Source of the DNA: Acidobacteriota bacterium
GTDB taxonomy: Bacteria > Acidobacteriota > UBA4820 > DSQY01
Reading direction: 5' to 3'
Assembly: GCA_040752915.1 (NCBI GenBank)
Contig: JBFMHB010000007.1
Location: 1 to 64,000 of the forward strand
DNA: 64,000 nucleotides
Numbering within the stretch: position 1 is the stretch's first letter; each line of letters opens with the position of its first letter. The position numbers were made by a program, and so were the translations under genes. Below, one piece after another: positions 50,960 through 58,480 of this stretch. The notes under the pieces were generated by a model. That model saw nothing but the letters and a program-made list of their open reading frames with translations, searched no databases and was not told where the DNA came from.

Positions 50960-50988
50960 ATTATGGCGGGCGCCGCGTCCCGCGTCCA
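50960..50988 (-). promoter_or_regulatory. Promoter of the acyltransferase-yicC-gmk-rpoZ operon
   Basis: Minus strand: TGGACG (50988-50983), 17-base spacer, CATAAT (50965-50960), 21 bases before the TTG start at 50938. Confidence 0.6.
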
Positions 50989-51108
50989 GAGGTCTGGATG
51001 CGGCGATCCGCGAGAAGGCCTCGACGGCGGCCTCCCAAACCCGCCCTTTTCCTGCCTTCGTCGGGCTTCCTCGCCTCTCGCGCGCCCCTGGGCCCGGCCC
51101 CGGAGCTC

Positions 51109-53100
51109 CTACCTTCCCCGGGTCATCTCGGAAACCAGAACCCTCAATTCGCTTTCGGCCCGGGCCAGCTCCGCCGCGGCGGCCTTGTAGTTGTGGACCC
51201 CTTTGGCCCGGTCCAGGTAAACGACACGGTCCGAAACCGCTTGCAGCCTCCGCGAATAGGAGGTCGTGGGCGCCTGACGGCGGGTCAGGAGACCCAGGGA
51301 GAGGCGCGCCTCGTCCTCCAGGGCCCTCACCCGATCCCGGCGCTCCGCCAGGTCTTTCCGCCAGGCCGCGAGATCGGCGGAGCCCTGGGCGTCGTGGCAA
51401 CCCTCGCAGGACTTGGCGACTTCGGCCAGGGCCTCGGATTTCGTGGGATCGTGGCAATCCGCGCACCCCACGGAGGCGGCCATGGTGTCGGGGACCGCCT
51501 TCATGCCCAGCCCGGCCGGAAGGGTCCCCTTGTAGAGGGCCTCCTGGCGAGGGTGGCACCGGGCGCACGAAGCCTGGGCGCTGTCGTGGTGGCAAGGGGC
51601 GCAGTCCTTGGGCGACCCCAGGACCAGGGCCTTGTGCTTCCCGGCCTCGTGGCAGGTGTCGCAGGTCAACCCTGCGGACTTCACGTGGTAGGAGTGGGGT
51701 ACGTCCACGCCCTGGAAGTCATACGGGTCCGGGCGCGCGATGAAGCCGTGGCAGGACTCGGTGCAGTAAGAGAAGTCGTCCTGGGCGAAGGCGGGGCGGA
51801 GGGACGGTTCTCCGGCGCGACCCGACACCTCGCCCAGCTTGCCGAGGAGGGAGCGGCTCCCCTGGAGGATCCGGATGGCGTACTCGATGTTGTGGACGGG
51901 GTGGCCCTGCTCCAGGAACCGAGCGTTGAATTCGAGGTCCGCGGCGAGGGAGGCGGCCTCGGGCGCCCCCTTCGACGCCGCGTAGAGGCGGGCTCCCTCG
52001 GAGGCGAGACGCCGGGCCTCGGCGGCCAGGACCTCGCCCTGCTGCTTCCACCGGGCCACCATGGGAACGTACCGGGCGTCGTGGCAGGCGGCGCACGCCT
52101 TGGGGTCGGCGGTCTTGTTGCTCTGGCCGAGGAAGGCGGCTCCCCCGCGAGTGAGCACCTGGGTATGGCAGCCCGTGCAGTTGATCTGGGCGGCGAACAT
52201 CCGGCTCGGCGTATCGGCGGCTCCCTTTCCGCCCACGCCGAGGTACATCTCCTTGGCCGCTCCGTGGAGGTTGGCATGGCAGGATTCGCAGGAGACCTCC
52301 AGGACGGAGGCGACCTTCACGTTCCCGTGCCGGATGGGCTCATGGCACTCCAGGCAGCGGGCCCGCATGCCCGTCACGTGCACCTCATGGACGAGCTTCG
52401 TTTCCCCGTACTCCTCGACCCTGGAGATGTGGCAGGCGTAGCACTTCTCCTTGCCCACGGCCCCGTCGCCCTCGTGGACCGAAAGGTGGCAGCGCGAGCA
52501 GGCCACCCCCGAATCCACGTACGTCTTCATGTCGAAGAGGAACCCGCCGTGGGCCGACATCCCCCCGGGCGCGCCGTGGCACGCGCCGCAGGCGCCCACC
52601 GTTTCGGCGGGCCGCTGGCCCTCGAAGTGGCACAGGAAGCAGACCCGCTGGTCCACCGCCACGTGGCCCGCCTCGTGCGTGAACCCGTGGCAGGAGGCGC
52701 AGTGCAGGCGAATCCCTCGGCGCTCCTGGGCCAGGTGCGGCGCGTGGGGGAACGTGATGCCCGAGAAGGTGACGGGCTTGGCCGCCGCCATGTCGGGATG
52801 GCAGTCCTTTTGGGAGCAGGCCGAATCGGGGACGTAGGCCTTGGGGCGGGGCCGGTAGGTCCCCGTAGCGTACTTTACCAGCTGGGCGAACATGTCCCGC
52901 CGCTGGGTCGGATGGCACTGGACGCAGTCCACGTGCAAGTGGGTGGAGGCCTTCCACTGATCGACGTAGGGGGCCATGTAGTGGCAGTTGTCGCAAAAGG
53001 AGGAGCGCCTCGCCGCGACGTCCACGAAAAGCCATCCGGCCAGCAGGACCGCGAGGGAGATCCCGCCGAGAACCAGCGTCCGTTTCCTTCCGAGCGCCAT
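51109..53100 (-). CDS. Membrane-anchored multiheme c-type cytochrome (NapC/NirT-like N-terminus)
   Basis: A 663-residue periplasmic electron carrier. One N-terminal helix (TLVLGGISLAVLLAGWLFV) is followed by a NapC/NirT-like segment (CDNCH near residue 36, CVQCH near 59). I count 16 CXXCH sites plus CSQKDCH and CTESCH, which are longer spacings; up to 18 hemes are possible. The last ~85 residues lack hemes and look like a coiled coil. ATG at 53100 has GGGGGAGGG upstream in the preceding gene, three bases away. It ends the cytochrome operon and could pass electrons from the membrane cytochrome b to an extracellular or periplasmic acceptor (inference). Confidence 0.9.
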   Translation of the reverse strand: MALGRKRTLVLGGISLAVLLAGWLFVDVAARRSSFCDNCHYMAPYVDQWKASTHLHVDCVQCHPTQRRDMFAQLVKYATGTYRPRPKAYVPDSACSQKDCHPDMAAAKPVTFSGITFPHAPHLAQERRGIRLHCASCHGFTHEAGHVAVDQRVCFLCHFEGQRPAETVGACGACHGAPGGMSAHGGFLFDMKTYVDSGVACSRCHLSVHEGDGAVGKEKCYACHISRVEEYGETKLVHEVHVTGMRARCLECHEPIRHGNVKVASVLEVSCESCHANLHGAAKEMYLGVGGKGAADTPSRMFAAQINCTGCHTQVLTRGGAAFLGQSNKTADPKACAACHDARYVPMVARWKQQGEVLAAEARRLASEGARLYAASKGAPEAASLAADLEFNARFLEQGHPVHNIEYAIRILQGSRSLLGKLGEVSGRAGEPSLRPAFAQDDFSYCTESCHGFIARPDPYDFQGVDVPHSYHVKSAGLTCDTCHEAGKHKALVLGSPKDCAPCHHDSAQASCARCHPRQEALYKGTLPAGLGMKAVPDTMAASVGCADCHDPTKSEALAEVAKSCEGCHDAQGSADLAAWRKDLAERRDRVRALEDEARLSLGLLTRRQAPTTSYSRRLQAVSDRVVYLDRAKGVHNYKAAAAELARAESELRVLVSEMTRGR

Positions 53101-53103
53101 GGT

Positions 53104-54087
53104 CTAGCCCTCCCCCCCGCCTCGCCCCACCGACCCCGGACCCTCCGCGGGAAGCCGGCCCTCCCTCACCCACTCCTCGTACTCCAGCGCGTGCTCCTCC
53201 TTGAATTCCTCCAAGGTGATCCGGCCGTTCCAGAAGGTGAGGCTCCCGGGGAAGCGCTTGGGATTGAAGTGGACGTTGTAGAAGTGCCAGATCACGATGG
53301 CCAGGGTGGCCAGGAGGGCCTCGTCCGAGTGGGCCTCGCGGCCGATGTCGTAGACCACCTTCCCGAAGCGGTTGATGGCGTCGTCCTTGAACCAGAGGAT
53401 GAACCCCGAGGTGATCATGACCACCATGCCCCAGTAAACGGCCCAGTAGTCGAACTTCTCGATGTAGGAGAAGCGCCCGAAGAGGGGCCGGTCCTTCTCC
53501 AGGCCGAGGAAGTACCGGACCTGGTGGAGAAAGTCCTTGATGTCCTGGAGTTTGGGGAGGAGGAGCCCGAAGTCCTTCCGGCCGGCGGCGGAGGAGATCG
53601 TGTAGAAGATGTGGTACCCGCCCACGGCGGTCAGCAGGACGGCGCCGATCCGGTGGAGGATCCCCGTCACCGACGGCCCTCCCATCACGTCCATGAACCA
53701 CTTGGAGAAGGCCGCCTCGTGAAACTTGATGGGAAGGCCCGTGACGATGAGGAGGATGCAGCTGGTAAAGAGGACCAGGTGCTGGGCCCTCAGGTGGAGG
53801 CTGAGGCGCTCCACGTGGCCGCCCGCTTCCGCCTTGGCCTCCTTTTTGCGGAGGGCTTTCGCGCGGCGGTGCTCCTCCTCAAGGAAAGCCCGACACACGC
53901 GGCGGACTCCCTGGTCCGCTTCCCGGTGGAGGGTGGAAAGGAGGAGGGCCCGAAGGCGCTCCGCCTGCTCGGGTGTCAGGTCCGAGGGAACCTCCTTTTC
54001 GAGGATCCCGGAGAGGGAGGCCGCCGCCTCCTCCACCACGGACCGGATCTGCGCCCGGCCCGCGTCCTTCCCGGCCTCCTGGCTCAT
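53104..54087 (-). CDS. Cytochrome b-type membrane subunit with N-terminal helical extension
   Basis: A 327-residue membrane protein. Residues ~1-90 are soluble and helical (many Ala, Glu, Arg). Residues ~95-310 form a four-helix cytochrome b561/FdnI-like domain with likely heme His in LRAQHLVLF, GILHRIGAV, GGYHIFYTI and AIVIWHFYNVHFNP. It resembles the second b subunit at 55193-55888 (IWHxYxVH motif shared). It is coupled by ATGA to the upstream c-type cytochrome. Confidence 0.88.
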   Translation of the reverse strand: MSQEAGKDAGRAQIRSVVEEAAASLSGILEKEVPSDLTPEQAERLRALLLSTLHREADQGVRRVCRAFLEEEHRRAKALRKKEAKAEAGGHVERLSLHLRAQHLVLFTSCILLIVTGLPIKFHEAAFSKWFMDVMGGPSVTGILHRIGAVLLTAVGGYHIFYTISSAAGRKDFGLLLPKLQDIKDFLHQVRYFLGLEKDRPLFGRFSYIEKFDYWAVYWGMVVMITSGFILWFKDDAINRFGKVVYDIGREAHSDEALLATLAIVIWHFYNVHFNPKRFPGSLTFWNGRITLEEFKEEHALEYEEWVREGRLPAEGPGSVGRGGGEG

Positions 54088-55196
54088 GGGTTCGCCTCCC
54101 CCTTGGTCTCCGGATTCGGCTCGGTCCTGCGGCGCCTCCTGGACCGGTACTGACGGAACAGGTCGAGTCCGATGTGGATGAACAGGCCGGTCAGCGTGCT
54201 GACCGTCAAGACCTCAAACCCCAGGGCCACCCAGTAGACGATCCCCGCCGACCGGTCCTTCGGGTTCAGGTGGATCCGGCCCTTGGCGAAATTGGCGTTG
54301 GCCCCTGGATGGCACTTCCCGCAGGTGGCGGGGATGTTCTTCACGTTCACCGAACTCTGGGGATCCGCCGAGGGCAGGATGAGGTGAGCCCGGTGGCAGG
54401 AGGCGCAGTTGGCCGCCTTTAGGTCCCCGAACTCGGTGGCGATGCCGTGGAAGGAGTCCCGGTAGGTGGCCACCTGCTGGACCTTCACGCCGTACTTCTC
54501 CATGATGAAGACCTTGGCGTGGCACTGGGCGCAGGTATTGCCCACGTTGGCCGGGCTCACGCTGGAGCCGCGGTCCTCCGGACGCGCGATGGTGTGCTCG
54601 CCGTGGCAGTCGGTGCAGACGGGGGCGTCCTTCGCGCCCCGATCCAGGGCCTTGCCGTGGATGGAGGCCCGGTATTCCCCGTACACCTTGAGGTGGCAGG
54701 CCCCGCAGACCTGGGTCACGTGGGCGCGGTTCACGGAGGATCGCGGATCGGTTCCCGGGGCGATCAGGTGATCGCCGTGACAGTCCTGGCACAGGGGGGC
54801 CTTCGGATTGCCCCCCGCCAGTTCGCGCCCGTGGACGCTTTTCTCGAACTCCGTGTACTTGGGGGTCTGGGGGACCCCGGCCGTGCTCCCTTCATAGTGG
54901 CAGCGCCGGCAGTTGACCCTCCCCGGACGCTCGGGGTGGGGAACCTCATCCACGTCGGCGTGGCAGTCCACGCAGGTGTTCTGGGCATGGACCGACTGGC
55001 GCAGGAGCGTGGGGTCCACGAAGAGCTCCAGGACCTCCCCCGACGGGCGCACCTGGCGGAATCCGGGTTTCCCGTGGCACGAAAGGCACCGGAGGTCTTC
55101 CTGGGCCGGCGTGGCCACCCACGCGGCGGAGGCCGCCAGGAGGACGGCCACCGGTCGCCACCCCCGGCGCGCCAGGCGATGAAGGCCTTTCCTCAT
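54084..55196 (-). CDS. Nine-heme c-type cytochrome with C-terminal membrane anchor
   Basis: A 370-residue exported protein. Signal peptide or anchor (RRGWRPVAVLLAASAAWVATPA), then nine CXXCH sites (CLSCH, CVDCH, CRRCH, CQDCH, CGACH, CTDCH, CAQCH, CASCH, CGKCH), and a C-terminal hydrophobic helix (AGIVYWVALGFEVLTVSTLTGLFIHIGLDLF) followed by basic residues. SVHGRELAGG and SFHGIATEFGD are typical of multiheme families with C-terminal anchors. ATG at 55196 overlaps the upstream cytochrome b stop (ATGA). The longer open frame upstream is a shadow. Confidence 0.9.
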   Translation of the reverse strand: MRKGLHRLARRGWRPVAVLLAASAAWVATPAQEDLRCLSCHGKPGFRQVRPSGEVLELFVDPTLLRQSVHAQNTCVDCHADVDEVPHPERPGRVNCRRCHYEGSTAGVPQTPKYTEFEKSVHGRELAGGNPKAPLCQDCHGDHLIAPGTDPRSSVNRAHVTQVCGACHLKVYGEYRASIHGKALDRGAKDAPVCTDCHGEHTIARPEDRGSSVSPANVGNTCAQCHAKVFIMEKYGVKVQQVATYRDSFHGIATEFGDLKAANCASCHRAHLILPSADPQSSVNVKNIPATCGKCHPGANANFAKGRIHLNPKDRSAGIVYWVALGFEVLTVSTLTGLFIHIGLDLFRQYRSRRRRRTEPNPETKGEANP

Positions 55197-55888
55197 GGCT
55201 TCTTCTCCTCCCTCTCCCGGGCTTCCACCTCTCCAAGGTGTTGTCGCCGGTACACGTCGGCCCGCATGCGCCCGGTGAGCCAGGCGGGGTTCATGGGGAA
55301 GTTCCCCGCGGCCAGGTGGACGTCGTAGATGTGCCAGAGGATGAGGACGATGAAGATGAGCTGGGCTTCCCGCGAATGGAGGACCAGCATGAGGTCGATG
55401 AAGCCTTTGGGAAAGAGGGTGAGGCTCGCTTGGGGTGACCAGAGAACCAGGCCCGAGAGGACCATGATCAGGCAGCCCGCCAGAATCCCCCAGTATTGGA
55501 ATTTCTGCCACGGGGTGAATCGGCCGAACCGGGGCGGCTCTCCCTTCCCCGTCCAGTTGAACCGCCAGCCCCGTGCGGCCTCGATGAAATCGGCCCGAAC
55601 GAAGAGGAGGTCCCTCAGATCCCTCTTGTACCGCTGGGAGAAGATCAGCCCTCCCAGGTGTAGAAAGCCCGCCCCTACGAGCCCTACAGCGGCCGCGCGG
55701 TGCAGCCAGTGGCGGCCGCCCAACCCCCCCATCCACCCGATGAGAACCTGGGCCCAAGCATGGTCGTGATAGGCCAGGGCGAGCCCGGACATGACGAGGA
55801 GGAGAACGCAGAGGGCGAGGAGAGCGTGGTCGACGCGCTGGAGGAGCGTCATCCGCTCCACGGTGGGATGGGGGTCTGCTTCGGCCAT
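55193..55888 (-). CDS. Cytochrome b561-like membrane subunit
   Basis: A 231-residue membrane protein with four hydrophobic helices. Likely heme-binding His in QRVDHALLALCV, YHDHAW, HWLHRAAAV, GFLHLGG and LILWHIYDVHLA. It is first gene of the cytochrome operon and would receive electrons from quinol (inference) for the following c-type cytochromes. Confidence 0.88.
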   Translation of the reverse strand: MAEADPHPTVERMTLLQRVDHALLALCVLLLVMSGLALAYHDHAWAQVLIGWMGGLGGRHWLHRAAAVGLVGAGFLHLGGLIFSQRYKRDLRDLLFVRADFIEAARGWRFNWTGKGEPPRFGRFTPWQKFQYWGILAGCLIMVLSGLVLWSPQASLTLFPKGFIDLMLVLHSREAQLIFIVLILWHIYDVHLAAGNFPMNPAWLTGRMRADVYRRQHLGEVEAREREEKKP

Positions 55889-56139
55889 CGTGAGGTCCCC
55901 TGCACACGATCAGGTTTTCGCCAAACGAACGGTTGGAACGCGCTGGTTTTACGGTACCGGGTTCGGGACATTCGGTGCAAGCCCCCCCGGTCCGGGGAAA
56001 CGGTAGCCGGTCCGGCGGGCATCGGACAAGCCGGCGTCCGCGCGGGCGCGCGCGCATTGGGGTATTTCACCTAGCACTCCAATCGAGGGGAGCCAACCAA
56101 TTGGCGCAGAGCAATTTACAGACTGAAAACACGGCCCCA
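55889..56139. promoter_or_regulatory. Upstream region of the cytochrome operon
   Basis: This 251-base gap has no gene. The best promoter candidate on the minus strand is TTGATG (56143-56138), 17-base spacer, TGTAAA (56120-56115), which overlaps the end of the deacetylase gene and leaves a ~230-base leader. A short inverted repeat GCCAACCAATTGGC lies near 56092-56105. Neither is strong evidence. Confidence 0.25.
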
Positions 56140-56940
56140 TCAAGCGGGTTTTTTCACCCAATTCTGTGCTATCCAGGTTTCCAGCCTTCTGTCTCCCGGT
56201 CCGATGAGGCGGTGCAAGCGTTCGGGAAGATTGGGAAGCCAGGAGAATCGTGCGAAGCGGCGGACCGGATCCAGGGTGAGCCGGGGGCCCGAGGAGTCCA
56301 GTTCCCAGGGGTGAAACCAGTAGACGGCCGGCACGCCCCGGCGGAGCGCGGCGTCCCGAGCCGCCTCCAGGAAGCGCAGGGGAAGGCGCCGAAGCAGGAC
56401 GGTCCCTCCCATCGGAAGGGCGACCCACCGCCAGGGGGCACGGAGGGCCGGCACCTCGAGGACCCCCGCGCCGGGCCCCGGAGGACCGGCGCGGGCCCCT
56501 CCCAAGAAAGGCACGGCCAGCCGGCTCGAGGAGTAGGTGAAGCCCTCCTCGGCGAGCACCTCGTAAGGCCAGGGAGCCGCGCCCATGGACCACATGGGCG
56601 CCCGGAACCCCCGCACCCTGCGCCCGCAGACGTCCTCCAAAGCCTGGCGCCCCTCCCTCGCCTCCCGTCGGAAGGCCTCGGGGGACAGCTCGAAGACTCG
56701 GCGGTGAAGGTTCCCGTGGCAGGCCACCTCGTGGCCCTCCTCCGCGATCCGTCGGACGGCCGTCCGATGGCGGGTGGCGGCCCAGCCGAGCACGAAGAAG
56801 GTGGCCCGGACCCTCCAAGAGGCCAGGAGGTCGAGCGTCGCGGCCAGGGCGGTGGGAAGCCGCGGAGGAAGCCCGGCCCACAGGCGGGGATCCGCGCCCG
56901 CCGGGTGGTCCGGGACATGGAACCACTCTTCCACGTCCAC
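56140..56940 (-). CDS. Polysaccharide deacetylase (NodB-type, PEP-CTERM-associated-like)
   Basis: Predicted metal-dependent carbohydrate esterase. 266 residues. Catalytic Asp in MDVEEWFHV (second residue), metal His in ACHGNLHRRV, and RGFRAPMWSM; C-terminal NodB-like features WFHPWEL fit the family with a DUF3473-like tail seen near exosortase systems. The GTG at 56940 is the first recognised start, but the conserved ILLTV before it is coded in frame up to the previous gene, so the true start may be earlier and non-canonical. It is last of the 62370-56140 operon. Confidence 0.85.
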   Translation of the reverse strand: MDVEEWFHVPDHPAGADPRLWAGLPPRLPTALAATLDLLASWRVRATFFVLGWAATRHRTAVRRIAEEGHEVACHGNLHRRVFELSPEAFRREAREGRQALEDVCGRRVRGFRAPMWSMGAAPWPYEVLAEEGFTYSSSRLAVPFLGGARAGPPGPGAGVLEVPALRAPWRWVALPMGGTVLLRRLPLRFLEAARDAALRRGVPAVYWFHPWELDSSGPRLTLDPVRRFARFSWLPNLPERLHRLIGPGDRRLETWIAQNWVKKPA

Positions 56941-56971
56941 CGTCAGGAGGATGCCGTCGGAGGCCGAACGG

Positions 56972-57481
56972 TCAATCGTCCTCGCTCCCCTCGTCGGAGG
57001 CCTGGTTCATGGGGATGGGCTTGTCCAGATTGAGATTGGGCCGGGCGAATCCCGCCGGCGGCTGGGGCTTCTTTTCCCCTTCCTTCTCGGGGGGAGGCTC
57101 GTCCTCCGTCGTGACCTCCTCGTCCAGATCCTCCTCCGGCTCCTCCTCCTCGGGCTCGGCCGGCGGAGGGGTTGGCGGCCTTTCGGGGACGAAGCCGGGA
57201 CGGGAGGGGGGCGTCGGGCCGGGGAATCCACGCTGGACCGCCGGCTGGGGCGCGGAGGGCGGCAAGGTGAGGGGCAGGGCGCCCTTCTCCTGTGTGAACT
57301 GAAGGATCTCCGAGGAGCGCACGGCCAGTTCCCCGTTGCCCACCCGCAGGTAGGTCCACTCCTTGTCCGTCCGGTGGCTCTGGATGACCAGGGAGCGGTG
57401 GTCCTTGAAAATCACCACCTCCTGGGCGAGGAGGGGCGCGGAGAAGGCCAGCGCGAGGACCGTCCAAACAAGGCGTTTCAC
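56972..57481 (-). CDS. Small secreted Pro/Glu-rich protein
   Basis: 169 residues. GTG at 57481 with GGAGGTCG upstream and a four-base overlap with the GHMP kinase stop. Signal peptide VKRLVWTVLALAFSAPLLA, a short beta-rich part (VVIFKDHRSLVIQSHRTDKE), then a low-complexity Pro/Glu tail. No family recognised; no cysteine pairs. Confidence 0.65.
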   Translation of the reverse strand: MKRLVWTVLALAFSAPLLAQEVVIFKDHRSLVIQSHRTDKEWTYLRVGNGELAVRSSEILQFTQEKGALPLTLPPSAPQPAVQRGFPGPTPPSRPGFVPERPPTPPPAEPEEEEPEEDLDEEVTTEDEPPPEKEGEKKPQPPAGFARPNLNLDKPIPMNQASDEGSEDD

Positions 57482-58473
57482 GGCACGACCTCCACGGCGA
57501 GCCCTTCGGCCGACGGCGGTGCGGCGAGGATACGGGCGCCGCACGCTTCGAGGGCCCGCTCCACATCCCATCGTGCGCCCTCCCGGACCAGGAATGCAAG
57601 ACATCCCCCGCCCCCGGCCCCGCACGCCTTGCCGCCCAGGGCCCCGGCCGCGAGGGCCGCCTCGCAGAGGCTCTTGAGGACCGGCGTTTCGATGCCCTCG
57701 GCGAGGCCTTTTCGAAGAAACCATTCCTTCGCGAGCAGGTTTCCGGCTTCGACCCAATCCCCAGCCAAAAGGGCCTCCCGCATGGACCGGGCCGCATCCG
57801 CGATGCCTTCCAGCCTGCGGGCCGTTTCACCGTCCCCGTCCAGGAAGCGGCGAACGAGGGCCCAGTTGGTCCCGGCCGAGATCCTGGACTGCCCCGAATA
57901 CGCCACGACCAGGCGACCGCCGAAGGCCTCCAGGTCGACTCGGAGGCTCTCCACCCGCTCGCCTCCCGGTTCGTAGTGCAGGGCCAGGGCCCCTCCGTGG
58001 ATGGCGGGCCAGAAGTCCTGGACCCCCGTCGGGATGCGGAGGTGGGCCGCCTCCACGTCGCGGCAGAGGGACACGAGCGCCTCTGCGGAGAATCGCCGTC
58101 CCGATGCCGTCTCCAGGGCCGAAGCCACGGCCACGGACAGGGCCGAGGAGCCCCCCAGGCCGCTTCCCGGGGGGATGGCGCTTCCCGTGGCCAGGTGCCA
58201 CCCGCCGGTCACGCCGAAGGCGGCGCAGTAGCGCTCCAGGAGCGCCAGGGGACCCGGCGCATCCCCGGGCTTCCAACGGTAGTCCGCGCCGAGGCTCGCG
58301 GAGGTGAGGCGCACGCCCTCCCCCCCGTCCTTCTTCAGGATCGCCTCGGCCCTCAAGTCCAGGGCCGCGTTGACGGTCATCGAGCCCGGCACCAGGAGGC
58401 CGATGGGCCAGAGGTCCAGGCTACCCCCCGCCAGGTCCACCCTCCCGCAGGCCCGCACGCGAACGGCTTTCAT
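57478..58473 (-). CDS. GHMP-family kinase (sugar kinase-like)
   Basis: A 331-residue GHMP kinase. CGRVDLAGGSLDLWPIGLL (motif 1), the ATP-loop PPGSGLGGSSALSVA (motif 2, ~118-132) and the C-terminal KACGAGGGGCLAFL (motif 3). This pattern resembles heptose-7-phosphate or other carbohydrate kinases of the COG2605 group; mevalonate or homoserine kinase is less likely. ATG at 58473 (MKAVRVRACGRVDLAGG) is preferred over an upstream start at 58527. Gap to the upstream sulfatase stop is seven bases. Confidence 0.83.
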   Translation of the reverse strand: MKAVRVRACGRVDLAGGSLDLWPIGLLVPGSMTVNAALDLRAEAILKKDGGEGVRLTSASLGADYRWKPGDAPGPLALLERYCAAFGVTGGWHLATGSAIPPGSGLGGSSALSVAVASALETASGRRFSAEALVSLCRDVEAAHLRIPTGVQDFWPAIHGGALALHYEPGGERVESLRVDLEAFGGRLVVAYSGQSRISAGTNWALVRRFLDGDGETARRLEGIADAARSMREALLAGDWVEAGNLLAKEWFLRKGLAEGIETPVLKSLCEAALAAGALGGKACGAGGGGCLAFLVREGARWDVERALEACGARILAAPPSAEGLAVEVVP

Positions 58474-58480
58474 GTCCGAC

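Noticed and set aside
50420-51595. A 391-codon frame including the acyltransferase N-terminal part as a single protein
   Set aside because: Residues coded before 50938 are antisense to the end of the 51109-53100 cytochrome gene and out of family; only the segment from 50938 matches the acyltransferase.
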